From Streptomyces cadmiisoli (GTDB lineage: Bacteria; Actinomycetota; Actinomycetes; Streptomycetales; Streptomycetaceae), in contig NZ_CP030073.1 in the NCBI RefSeq assembly GCF_003261055.1, positions 5,828,001 to 5,892,000 of the forward strand: a DNA stretch of 64,000 nucleotides, given 5' to 3'. The position numbers and the translations under genes are program-made. The notes beneath the pieces are model-generated. The model had not been told where the DNA came from. It did no database searches and saw only the letters and a program-made list of their open reading frames with translations. This document shows, one piece after another, positions 7,642 to 15,352 of this stretch; position 1 is the first letter of the stretch; every line of letters begins with the position of its first letter.

Positions 7642-7899
7642 TCAGCGGCCGCGGTCCGTCTGGGCGCGGGTGTAGCGCCGCCCGCGTTCGTAGGCCAGCA
7701 GGTGGCCGTCCGCGTCGAGGACGACTTCGTAGCTGGCCATCACACTCGTGGTCTCGGGGATGCGCTCCAGCTCCACCACCTCGACCTGGGCCTCCCAGCC
7801 CTCGTCCGTCGGCTTCAGCGCGGAAACGGATTCCGGAGGCCGTCCCAGGAGTTCGGTGAGCTGTTCGGAGGCCTGACGCATGGCCTCGGTGGCCGACAC
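7642..7899 (-). CDS. gvpO: gas vesicle protein GvpO
   Basis: 85 aa. The sequence MRQASEQLTELLGRPPESVS, then GWEAQVEVVELERIPETTSV and SYEVVLDADGHLLAYERGRR, is the GvpO family pattern. GvpO is a small accessory or regulatory protein of gas vesicle clusters in halophiles and Streptomyces. It is the first gene of the ten-gene operon. GTG 7899 is preceded by GGAAG. No longer in-frame start with a ribosome binding site was found. Confidence 0.93.
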   Translation of the reverse strand: MSATEAMRQASEQLTELLGRPPESVSALKPTDEGWEAQVEVVELERIPETTSVMASYEVVLDADGHLLAYERGRRYTRAQTDRGR

Positions 7900-8053
7900 G
7901 CGCTTCCGGTCGCCGTTCGTGATCGTTCACCTTCTCGGACGTACTGTCATCAAATTCTCAAATCACCGAGTCACCCAAAAAGTCGGGATTTATCTTCAAG
8001 ACGCAGGGGATTTCGAACGGATCCGGATCGGGCCTCCCGGCGTCTCTCCAGGT
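7900..8053. promoter_or_regulatory. divergent promoter region between gvpO and a membrane protein gene
   Basis: 154 bases between divergent genes. The part 7930-8000 is A+T-rich compared with the surroundings (ATCAAATTCTCAAATCACC) and should hold the gvp promoter on the minus strand and possibly the promoter of the plus-strand gene. I cannot point to a clear -35/-10 pair, which would fit an alternative sigma factor; that last point is inference. Confidence 0.45.
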
Positions 8054-9211
8054 ATGAATCCGCAAAAGCCGACCGCGGGACCGCAGCCCGTGCCGCAGTC
8101 GACCGAGGGGTGCCTCGCCGTGGCGATCCGCGTTCCGGTGCGGATCGTCGTGCTCGTGCTCGTCCTTCCCGTCCGCCTGGCGTGGGACGGCCTCGTCGTC
8201 GCCGGGCGCTTCCTGAACGACACGGTGCTCAGGCCGGCCGGGCGGGCGCTGCTGTGGCTGGGCCGGGCGGTGTTCGTCCGGCCGTTCGTGGGGCTGTGGC
8301 GGTACGTCGCCGTGCCCGTCGGCCACGGTCTCGGCCGGCTCGGGCATGTGCTCCTCGTGGTGCCGTGGGGCCTGCTGTACCGGCACGCGCTGACACCGAT
8401 CGGGCACGCGATCGGCTGGGCGGCACGCGGAATCGGAGCCGGCCTCGCCCGGTTCGCGCACGGGACCGGCGCCGCGCTGGCCTGGGTCCACGCGCGTGTG
8501 CTGACGCCGATCGGGCACGGGACCGCGTGGCTGCTGACGGGCGTCGCAGCCGTGCTCGCCGTCATCGGGACCGGGGTGTGCGCCGCCGGTGCCCGGCTGG
8601 CGCGCCACCTGGTCGTCGTCCCCGCCGTGTGGCTGTACGCGTGGGTCCTCGCCCCGGCCGGACGGGGGATCGCCCGGTGCGCGAAGGGACTGGTGCGGGT
8701 GCTGGCCGCGATCGGCACCGGGATCGGCGCGGTCCTGTACTGGACCGCCCGGATCCTGCTCGTCCTGCCCGCGCAGGCGCTGTGGCGCTTCGTCCTGGTG
8801 CCGCTCGGGCGCGGGCTCGCCGTCGTCGGGCGCGAGACCGGTGCGGCCCTCGGACACGCCTGGCGGGTCGCGGGGCACATCTCCCGCACCGTCGGGCGCT
8901 TCCTCGCGACCCTCTTCCGGTGGATCTTCGTGGACCCCGCCCGATGGACCTACCGCACCGTGCTGACGCCCGTCGGACACGTCGTACGGGACACGGTCCT
9001 GCGGCCCGCCGCCGAGGCCGCGCGCGGGGTGGGACGGGCGACCCGGCAGGCGCTGGCCTCGGCCCGGGAATCCGTACGGCAGGCGCGCGCCGACTTCCGG
9101 CGGATGATCCTCGGCGATCCACGGCAGCCGTCGCCGGTGGCCCGGCGGGAACCGGCGGGCGCCGACACACGTACTCTTGGTAGCAGCAGAACCGCTCTCA
9201 CGAAGGACTGA
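8054..9211 (+). CDS. repeat-built multi-pass membrane protein of unknown function
   Basis: 385 aa. After a short cytoplasmic N-terminus the protein is a chain of six to eight similar units. Each begins near P-[VIAL]-G-[HR]-G (PVGHGLG, PIGHAIG, PIGHGTA, PAGRGIA, PLGRGLA, PVGHVVR), is preceded by VL[TVA], and is followed by an Ala/Gly/Val-rich hydrophobic stretch. Several units contain IGTGIGA or similar. The C-terminus (about 330-385) is hydrophilic and helical. Periodic His/Arg next to Gly in membrane segments is unusual. It precedes the TIGR03936 gene by six bases, so the two are likely co-transcribed. The ATG at 8054 has only a weak ribosome binding site. No homologous family name is recognised. 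Confidence 0.75.
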   Translation: MNPQKPTAGPQPVPQSTEGCLAVAIRVPVRIVVLVLVLPVRLAWDGLVVAGRFLNDTVLRPAGRALLWLGRAVFVRPFVGLWRYVAVPVGHGLGRLGHVLLVVPWGLLYRHALTPIGHAIGWAARGIGAGLARFAHGTGAALAWVHARVLTPIGHGTAWLLTGVAAVLAVIGTGVCAAGARLARHLVVVPAVWLYAWVLAPAGRGIARCAKGLVRVLAAIGTGIGAVLYWTARILLVLPAQALWRFVLVPLGRGLAVVGRETGAALGHAWRVAGHISRTVGRFLATLFRWIFVDPARWTYRTVLTPVGHVVRDTVLRPAAEAARGVGRATRQALASARESVRQARADFRRMILGDPRQPSPVARREPAGADTRTLGSSRTALTKD

Positions 9212-9217
9212 ACGACA

Positions 9218-10051
9218 CTGGGCAAGCGACAGCCCGAAGGCCCGCCGCCGGCACCCGCGGTGCAGCGCGTCCGACTGCGCTACACCAAGCGCGGCCGCCT
9301 CCGGTTCACCAGCCACCGTGACTTCCAGCGCGCTTTCGAGCGTGCGCTGCGCCGTGCCGAGGTGCCCATGGCATACTCGGCGGGGTTCACCCCGCACCCG
9401 AAGGTGTCGTACGCCAATGCCGCACCCACCGGCACGGGCAGTGAGGCGGAGTACCTGGAGATCGCGCTCACCGAGCAGCGCGATCCGCAGACGCTGCGCG
9501 CGCTCCTCGACGAGTCGCTGCCCACCGGGCTCGACATCGTCGATGCGGTCGAGGCCCGGACCTCGGGACTCGCCGACCGGCTGACGGCCTCCGTCTGGGA
9601 GCTGCGCCTGGACGGCGTGGACCCGGCCGACGCGGCACGCGCGGTGGCCGCGTTCTCGGCGGCCGAGACCGTCGAGGTGCAGCGGCTGACCAAGAACGGC
9701 GTCCGTACCTTCGACGCCCGCGCGGCCGTCGCGAGCCTCACGAGCGAGCCCGGCTCGGAAACGCAAGGTGCGCAGGCTGATAGGCCGACGGACCAGCCCT
9801 GTGCGATACTGCGGCTGGTTGTTCGGCACGTGACGCCTGCCGTACGACCCGACGACGTCCTGTCCGGTCTCCGCGCCGTGGCCGACCTGGCGCCGCCGGT
9901 CCCCGCAGCGGTGACCAGGCTGGCGCAGGGGCTGTTCGATGAAGAGACCGGCACGGTGACCGACCCGCTCGCGCCCGACCGCGAGGCAGTCACGGCCGCC
10001 CCGGCCACAACGGGAGCCGCCGATCCTGCCGCCGCGAAGGCGCCGGCGTAG
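9218..10051 (+). CDS. TIGR03936 family radical-SAM-associated protein, probable CTG start
   Basis: 277 aa from CTG 9218, or 263 aa from the first ordinary start, GTG 9260. The family signature is clear: RYTKRGRLRFTSHRDFQRAF, then RAEVPMAYSAGFTPHPKVSY and GSEAEYLEIAL. These proteins (DUF2344) usually accompany, or are fused to, a B12-binding radical SAM protein of the TIGR03960 type, probably in tRNA or rRNA modification; no such partner is in the window. The start is odd. GAAGGA at 9203-9208 sits nine bases before CTG 9218, and the extra 14 residues read GKRQPEGPPPAPA in frame, while GTG 9260 has no ribosome binding site. The C-terminal 40 residues are an Ala/Thr/Pro tail. Confidence 0.88.
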   Translation: MGKRQPEGPPPAPAVQRVRLRYTKRGRLRFTSHRDFQRAFERALRRAEVPMAYSAGFTPHPKVSYANAAPTGTGSEAEYLEIALTEQRDPQTLRALLDESLPTGLDIVDAVEARTSGLADRLTASVWELRLDGVDPADAARAVAAFSAAETVEVQRLTKNGVRTFDARAAVASLTSEPGSETQGAQADRPTDQPCAILRLVVRHVTPAVRPDDVLSGLRAVADLAPPVPAAVTRLAQGLFDEETGTVTDPLAPDREAVTAAPATTGAADPAAAKAPA

Positions 10052-10316
10052 GGAAGGTTCCGCGTCAGGACGGACGTCGTAGCGCCGCCCTCGTACTCGG
10101 GAGCCACCTGGGTCGGGCAGCGCACCGACCACAAGACTTTCGCCAGGCCGTACGCAACACGGCATACGGAACCGGCGAGACAGGACTACAGAGAGCTCCC
10201 GTGCGGCGCCCGCGCCCCGGACGGCGGTAGTCGCGCATCGCGCGAGCCGCGGACGTCACCGGCATACCCGCCGGACCAGGTGCGGCGCCCGGGAGCCTGA
10301 CGGGAGAAACGCCCGC
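10052..10316 (+). promoter_or_regulatory. 5' leader region of the RNase E/G gene
   Basis: 265 bases before rne. It contains the direct repeat GTGCGGCGCCCG (10201-10212 and again at about 10280), a small hairpin TCGCGC-ATC-GCGCGA at 10231-10245, and a possible 9-codon upstream frame GTG..TAG at 10201-10230 encoding VRRPRPGRR. RNase E genes in enterobacteria are autoregulated through their 5' leader; whether this leader works in that way is unknown. Confidence 0.35.
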
Positions 10317-13300
10317 ATGCTCGAGCCGATCGAATCCACCGGGCCCACCACGGGCTCCGAACCGAACACCCCCAGCGACACCCTGCCGCCGCGTCGTCGG
10401 CGCCGTGCCGCTTCCCGCCCGGCGGGACCCCCCGTCGCCGCCTCCGGCACCGAGGCGGAGACCGTCTCGCCGGCCATACCGGCCGCCGAGACCACCGACC
10501 TCGCCTCCGGGGAGCTGTCCCAGGCGCAGGCCGGGGACGCGCCGGAGGCCGAAGAGACCGCCGCGGCCCTGACGACGGACGAAACCGCGGAGATCGAAGA
10601 GACCGAGGACACCGAGGTGGCCGCGGAGGCCGAGGAGACGGCGCCCGCCCGTCCGCGCCGGCGCGCCACCCGCCGGGCCTCCGCGCCCGCGGGAGCCGCC
10701 GCCGCGGAGGCCGCCGAGAGCGTCGTGCCGGTGACCGCACCGGCCGCGGCCCCGGCCCTGTCCGCCGAGGACGCCGCGCCCGCGGAGGCCGCCGAGGAGG
10801 CCGCCCCGCCGCGTCAGCGCCGTCGTGCCACGCGCCGGGTGTCGGCCCCGACCGCCACCGTGGAGACCGGCGGGACCGCCGCCGAGACCGTCGTGCCCGC
10901 CGCCGCCCCGTCCGCCGGGAGCGACAGCGAGCCCGAGGCCGCCGAGCCCGCCGCCGAGGAGGCCGCGCCCGTTCGTACGCGCCGTCGTGCGACGCGTCGG
11001 GTGTCCGCGCCGGTCGCGGCCCCCGCCGCCGAGACCGTTGAGGAGTCCGCGCCGCAGGCCGAGACCCCGGCGCCCGCGGAGGACACCGAGGCCGCCGAGG
11101 ACACCGCCCCGCGCCGTACCCGCCGCCGGGCCGTGCGCCGGGCGACCGCGCCGGCCGGTGAGCCCGAGGCCGGTGAGCCCGCCGCCGAGGTCCCCGCCGG
11201 GCCCGAGACGCCCGCGGCCGTAGAGGTGCCGGTGACCGCCGCACCCGCCGCCGAGGCCCCCGAGACCACCGACGACCTGGGCGGCGAGGGCGCCGCTCCG
11301 CGTCGTGCCCGGCGCCGGGCGGTCCGCAAGGCCGCCACCGGGTTCGCCGCGCCCGCGCAGTCGCAGCGCGCCGCCGGGACCGAGGACGAGGGCGACGGGC
11401 CGCGCCGGCCCGCGCGGCCCGCGGTCGCCGTGTTCCAGGCCCCCGTGTTCACCGAGCCGAAGTTCCAGACGCCCGAGCGGGCCGCCGCCGAAGCGGCCGC
11501 CGAGGCCTTGGAGGAGACCCCCGAGGCCGAGGAGACGACCGAGGAGCAGGCCGGGGCGCGCCGTCGCCGCCGCCGTCGCTCCGCCGACGAGCCCGCGACG
11601 CAGGCCGCCGCCGTCGCCGCCGAGGACGAGTCGGAGGACGCAGAGGACGCCGCGGACGACTCCGCCGAGACCGAGGAGGGCGAGGAGACGGGATCCCGTC
11701 GCCGTCGCCGTCGGGGCGGCCGTCGCCGCCGTCGCGGTGAGTCCGGTGACGGCGAGTCCGCCGAGACCGAGGACGGCGAGACCGAGGACCTGGCCGGCGA
11801 GCAGGCCGCCCAGGACGCCGAGGACACCGCCGAGCAGGACGCGGAGGACGCCGAGGACGCCGAGGAGGACGACCGCGGCGGCGAGTCCGCGGGCTCGTCC
11901 TCCAGCAGCCGTCGCCGCCGTCGCCGTCGCCGTCGCGCCGGTGACTCCGGCACCGACGGCGAGCCGTCCGACGACGACCCCGAGCGCACCGTCGTCAAGG
12001 TCCGCGAGCCGCGCAAGCAGTCCGAGCCGTCCGACGAGGTGCAGTCCATCAAGGGCTCGACCCGTCTGGAGGCGAAGAAGCAGCGCCGCCGCGAGGGCCG
12101 CGAGCAGGGCCGCCGCCGCGTTCCGATCATCACCGAGGCGGAGTTCCTCGCCCGGCGCGAGGCCGTCGAGCGCGTGATGGTCGTCCGCCAGTACGGCGAC
12201 CGGACGCAGATCGGCGTCATGGAGGACGGGGTGCTCGTCGAGCACTACGTCAACAAGGAGCAGTCGACCTCGTACGTCGGCAACGTCTACCTCGGCAAGG
12301 TGCAGAACGTCCTGCCGTCGATGGAGGCCGCCTTCATCGACATCGGCAAGGGCCGCAACGCCGTCCTGTACGCGGGCGAGGTCAACTTCGAGGCGCTGGG
12401 CATGGCCAACGGGCCGCGTCGCATCGAGTCCGCGCTGAAGTCCGGGCAGTCCGTGCTCGTGCAGGTCACCAAGGACCCGATCGGCCACAAGGGCGCCCGC
12501 CTGACCAGCCAGGTCTCCCTCCCCGGGCGCTACCTCGTGTACGTCCCCGAGGGCTCGATGACCGGCATCAGCCGCAAGCTGCCCGACACCGAGCGGGCCC
12601 GGCTGAAGACGATCCTCAAGAAGATCGTCCCCGAGGACGCGGGCGTCATCGTGCGCACCGCCGCCGAGGGCGCGAGCGAGGACGAGCTGCGCCGCGACGT
12701 CGAGCGGCTCCAGGCGCAGTGGGAGGACATCCGGAAGAAGTCCAAGAGCGGCAACGCGCCGACTCTGCTGTACGGCGAGCCGGACATGACCGTCCGCGTC
12801 GTGCGCGACATCTTCAACGAGGACTTCACCAAGGTCATCGTCAGCGGTGACGAGGCCTGGAAGACCGTGCACGGCTATGTGTCGCACGTGGCCCCCGACC
12901 TCGCCGACCGCCTCCAGCGGTGGACCTCCGAGGTCGACGTGTTCGCCACGTACCGGATCGACGAGCAGCTCGCCAAGGCGCTGGACCGCAAGGTCTGGCT
13001 GCCCAGCGGCGGTTCGCTGGTGATCGACCGGACCGAGGCGATGGTCGTCATCGACGTCAACACCGGCAAGTTCACCGGTCAGGGCGGCAACCTCGAGGAG
13101 ACCGTCACCAGGAACAACCTGGAGGCGGCCGAGGAGATCGTCCGGCAGCTGCGGCTGCGCGACCTCGGCGGCATCATCGTCATCGACTTCATCGACATGG
13201 TGCTGGAGTCCAACCGCGACCTGGTGCTGCGCCGGCTGCTGGAGTGCCTGGGCCGGGACCGGACCAAGCACCAGGTGGCGGAGGTGACCTCGCTCGGGCT

Positions 13301-14405
13301 CGTGCAGATGACCCGCAAGCGGGTCGGCCAGGGTCTGCTGGAGTCGTTCTCCGAGACCTGCGTCCACTGCAACGGCCGCGGCGTCATCGTGCACCTCGAC
13401 CACGCCGCCGTCTCCGGTGGCGGCGGCAAGCGCAAGAAGCGCGCGCGGGCCGGTGCCGAGCAGCCGGAGCACACGCACGAGGCGGTCGCCGTCGAGACGG
13501 CCGAGCAGGAGGCGGAGACCGAGGCCGAGGTGGCCGCCGGGGCCGCCGAGCCGATCGCGCTGCCGGCGCCCGAGTTCGCACCGGACGAGGAGCTGTACAG
13601 CAGCGTCGCCGAGGCGGAGGCGGCGGCTTCCCGGGGCCGTTCGCGGCGCCGGTCCGGCCGTCGGGTGTCGGCTCCGGCCGGTGCGCCCCGCGGCGAGACG
13701 GACGGCGTGGTCGTCCAGACGCCCGCGGCTCGGACGGTGACGGCCGAGGAGGAGAGCGCGCGTCCGCCGCGAGTGGAGTCCGCCGCCGAGGCGCACGCCG
13801 AGCCCGTGGCCGTCGAGGACCCCGTCGTCCAGGCCGCTCCGGCCGCCGAGGAGGCCGCGCCCCAGGGCCGTACCCGTCGCCGGGCCACCCGCAAGGTGTC
13901 CGCGCCGGCCGGTGCGCCGTCGTCGTCGGCCGAGTCGGCCGTGGTGACGGTCGCCGGGACCGCGCCGGAGGCGGAGCAGACGCCGGCCGAGGCGCCCGTC
14001 GCGCCGGCCGGGGCAGCGACCGAGCCGGCCGCCGCCGCACCGCCGCGTGCGCGGCGCCGCGCGGTGCGCAAGGCCACCGCGCCGACCGCGTCCGAGGAGA
14101 CGGCCGTCGTGGTCGTCCCCGCGGCGGCGGAGCTCGCGGAGGCCGGTACCGGGTCGGACGGGGCGGAGGCCGAGGCCGTCGAGGCGGCGCCGGCCAAGAA
14201 GACGGCCCGCAAGACGGCCAAGAAGGCGACCGCGAAGAAGGCCGCCACCAAGAAGACCGCGGCCAAGAAGACGGTCGCCAAGAAGACGACGGCCAAGAAG
14301 GCGGCGAAGACCACCGCCAAGACGGCCGCCAAGTCGGTGTCGAAGAAGACGGCGGCGGCGCAGCAGACGCTGTCGTCCGTCACCGCGACCGCCGACGAGG
14401 GCTGA
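10317..14405 (+). CDS. rne: ribonuclease E/G (RNase ES type) with flanking disordered arms
   Basis: 1362 aa endoribonuclease that starts mRNA decay and processes rRNA/tRNA precursors. The catalytic region is central, roughly 595-1030: S1 domain with YVGNVYLGKVQNVLPSMEAA, DNase-I-like part with the metal-binding aspartates in VVIDVNTGKF (near 910) and IIVIDFIDM (near 952), and the Zn-link cysteines in CVHCNGRG (near 1015). The first 590 residues are Ala/Glu/Pro-rich with Arg clusters; the last 330 are similar and end in Lys/Ala repeats (KKTAAKKT). A basic motif R-x-RRRA-[TV]-R-[RK]-x-x-AP occurs about eight times, on both sides of the core. This layout is known from Streptomyces RNase ES, whose arms bind PNPase. 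ATG 10317 has GGGAG upstream. Confidence 0.96.
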   Translation: MLEPIESTGPTTGSEPNTPSDTLPPRRRRRAASRPAGPPVAASGTEAETVSPAIPAAETTDLASGELSQAQAGDAPEAEETAAALTTDETAEIEETEDTEVAAEAEETAPARPRRRATRRASAPAGAAAAEAAESVVPVTAPAAAPALSAEDAAPAEAAEEAAPPRQRRRATRRVSAPTATVETGGTAAETVVPAAAPSAGSDSEPEAAEPAAEEAAPVRTRRRATRRVSAPVAAPAAETVEESAPQAETPAPAEDTEAAEDTAPRRTRRRAVRRATAPAGEPEAGEPAAEVPAGPETPAAVEVPVTAAPAAEAPETTDDLGGEGAAPRRARRRAVRKAATGFAAPAQSQRAAGTEDEGDGPRRPARPAVAVFQAPVFTEPKFQTPERAAAEAAAEALEETPEAEETTEEQAGARRRRRRRSADEPATQAAAVAAEDESEDAEDAADDSAETEEGEETGSRRRRRRGGRRRRRGESGDGESAETEDGETEDLAGEQAAQDAEDTAEQDAEDAEDAEEDDRGGESAGSSSSSRRRRRRRRRAGDSGTDGEPSDDDPERTVVKVREPRKQSEPSDEVQSIKGSTRLEAKKQRRREGREQGRRRVPIITEAEFLARREAVERVMVVRQYGDRTQIGVMEDGVLVEHYVNKEQSTSYVGNVYLGKVQNVLPSMEAAFIDIGKGRNAVLYAGEVNFEALGMANGPRRIESALKSGQSVLVQVTKDPIGHKGARLTSQVSLPGRYLVYVPEGSMTGISRKLPDTERARLKTILKKIVPEDAGVIVRTAAEGASEDELRRDVERLQAQWEDIRKKSKSGNAPTLLYGEPDMTVRVVRDIFNEDFTKVIVSGDEAWKTVHGYVSHVAPDLADRLQRWTSEVDVFATYRIDEQLAKALDRKVWLPSGGSLVIDRTEAMVVIDVNTGKFTGQGGNLEETVTRNNLEAAEEIVRQLRLRDLGGIIVIDFIDMVLESNRDLVLRRLLECLGRDRTKHQVAEVTSLGLVQMTRKRVGQGLLESFSETCVHCNGRGVIVHLDHAAVSGGGGKRKKRARAGAEQPEHTHEAVAVETAEQEAETEAEVAAGAAEPIALPAPEFAPDEELYSSVAEAEAAASRGRSRRRSGRRVSAPAGAPRGETDGVVVQTPAARTVTAEEESARPPRVESAAEAHAEPVAVEDPVVQAAPAAEEAAPQGRTRRRATRKVSAPAGAPSSSAESAVVTVAGTAPEAEQTPAEAPVAPAGAATEPAAAAPPRARRRAVRKATAPTASEETAVVVVPAAAELAEAGTGSDGAEAEAVEAAPAKKTARKTAKKATAKKAATKKTAAKKTVAKKTTAKKAAKTTAKTAAKSVSKKTAAAQQTLSSVTATADEG

Positions 14406-14412
14406 CGGCGCG

Positions 14413-14452
14413 GGGGCGGTGTGCGGCCGGGTGACCGACCGCACACCGCCCC
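14413..14452 (+). terminator. rne terminator
   Basis: Perfect 14-bp stem GGGGCGGTGTGCGG (14413-14426) with its complement at 14439-14452 and a 12-base loop, starting 8 bases after the rne stop codon. No T-run follows, as is common in high-GC actinobacteria. Confidence 0.8.
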
Positions 14453-14465
14453 GGCCCGGCCCGGT

Positions 14466-14495
14466 TTGACCCCTTCGGTCGAGGCCCCGTAACCT
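14466..14495 (+). promoter_or_regulatory. rplU-rpmA promoter
   Basis: A -35 box TTGACC (14466-14471) and a -10 box TAACCT (14490-14495) are separated by 18 bases, close to the housekeeping sigma consensus of Streptomyces. About 135 bases of untranslated leader follow before the L21 start at 14634. Confidence 0.65.
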
Positions 14496-14633
14496 TGGCC
14501 GTCGGCGTGTCCACAGATGCGTCACATCCCCGTAAACCTCATCCTCCCGGGCACGTCGTGCCGGGAGAGGCGGCCCGCTCGTGGGCTGCTGGACTGCGGG
14601 GGTGCCGTTCCCGAGCGAGAGAGTGAGATCCGC

Positions 14634-14954
14634 GTGTACGCCATCGTGCGCAGCGGTGGTCGCCAGCACAAGGTTGCTGTCGGCGACATCGTTGAGGTTG
14701 ACAAGATTTCCACTGCCAAGGTTGGCGACACGGTCGAGCTCTCGACCCTGCTCGTTGTCGACGGCGACGCTGTGACCAGCGACCCGTGGGTGCTGGCCGG
14801 CATCAAGGTCCAGGCCGAGGTCGTGGACCACCACAAGGGCCAGAAGATCGACATTCTGCGCTACAAGAACAAGACCGGTTACCGCCGGCGCCAGGGCCAC
14901 CGCCAGCAGTACACGGCGATCAAGGTCACTGAGATCCCCGCGGCTGCGAAGTAA
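14634..14954 (+). CDS. rplU: 50S ribosomal protein L21
   Basis: 106 aa. The sequence [20 protein letters not shown] at the start and [15 protein letters not shown] basic part ([20 protein letters not shown]) at the end are diagnostic of bL21. It binds 23S rRNA in the large subunit. The frame is open upstream to 14517, but GTG 14634, giving the expected N-terminus, has a purine-rich GAGAGTGAG upstream. It is followed by rpmA after 14 bases; the pair is the usual L21-L27 operon. Confidence 0.97.
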   Translation: MYAIVRSGGRQHKVAVGDIVEVDKISTAKVGDTVELSTLLVVDGDAVTSDPWVLAGIKVQAEVVDHHKGQKIDILRYKNKTGYRRRQGHRQQYTAIKVTEIPAAAK

Positions 14955-14968
14955 GGGACTGAGGAGAA

Positions 14969-15223
14969 ATGGCACACAAGAAGGGCGCATCGTCCACCCG
15001 GAACGGTCGCGACTCCAATGCCCAGCGGCTCGGCGTGAAGCGCTTCGGCGGTCAGGTCGTCAACGCGGGTGAGATCCTGGTCCGTCAGCGCGGCACGCAC
15101 TTCCACCCGGGCGCCGGTGTCGGCCGTGGCGGCGACGACACGCTGTTCGCGCTCGAGGCCGGTGCGGTGCAGTTCGGCACCCACCGCGGCCGCAAGGTCG
15201 TGAACATCGTCCCGGTCGCCTGA
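14969..15223 (+). CDS. rpmA: 50S ribosomal protein L27
   Basis: 84 aa. [20 protein letters not shown] is the typical bL27 N-terminus, which reaches towards the peptidyl transferase centre, followed by [20 protein letters not shown]. There is no Firmicutes-type N-terminal cleavage extension. The ATG is preceded by GAGGAG. It is translated from the rplU transcript. Confidence 0.98.
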   Translation: MAHKKGASSTRNGRDSNAQRLGVKRFGGQVVNAGEILVRQRGTHFHPGAGVGRGGDDTLFALEAGAVQFGTHRGRKVVNIVPVA

Positions 15224-15238
15224 CCGGAACCTTTCGCG

Positions 15239-15277
15239 AGGCGGACCTCACTTCCCTCCGGGGAAGCGGGTCCGCCT
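15239..15277 (+). terminator. rplU-rpmA terminator
   Basis: Stem AGGCGGACC (15239-15247) with GGTCCGCCT (15269-15277), an inner TTCCC/GGGAA pairing, then TTTC. It starts 16 bases after the rpmA stop and separates it from obg. Confidence 0.75.
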
Positions 15278-15352
15278 TTCGCGTGTTGTCCAAGAGAGAA
15301 TTCCGTAACCCCCCAGCCCCCGGCCGGGGGTAACCCCAGGAGGCACCACACC

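Noticed and set aside
2171..7859. Long plus-strand frames (450-700 codons) opposite the gvp cluster
   Set aside because: Their composition is Arg/Gly/Pro or Leu/Val-rich without recognisable domains; the minus strand carries ten genes in the known gas vesicle order with overlapping starts and ribosome binding sites.
7958..10165. A 735-codon minus-strand frame opposite the repeat membrane protein and TIGR03936 gene
   Set aside because: The plus-strand products are consistent with hydrophobic segments and a named family, whereas this frame has no domain.
10065..14990. A 1641-codon minus-strand open frame opposite rne and rplU
   Set aside because: It is the shadow of G+C-rich codons of rne in the opposite frame: Leu/Gly/Arg-rich repeats with no fold or ribosome binding site, while the plus strand encodes an unmistakable RNase E/G and L21.
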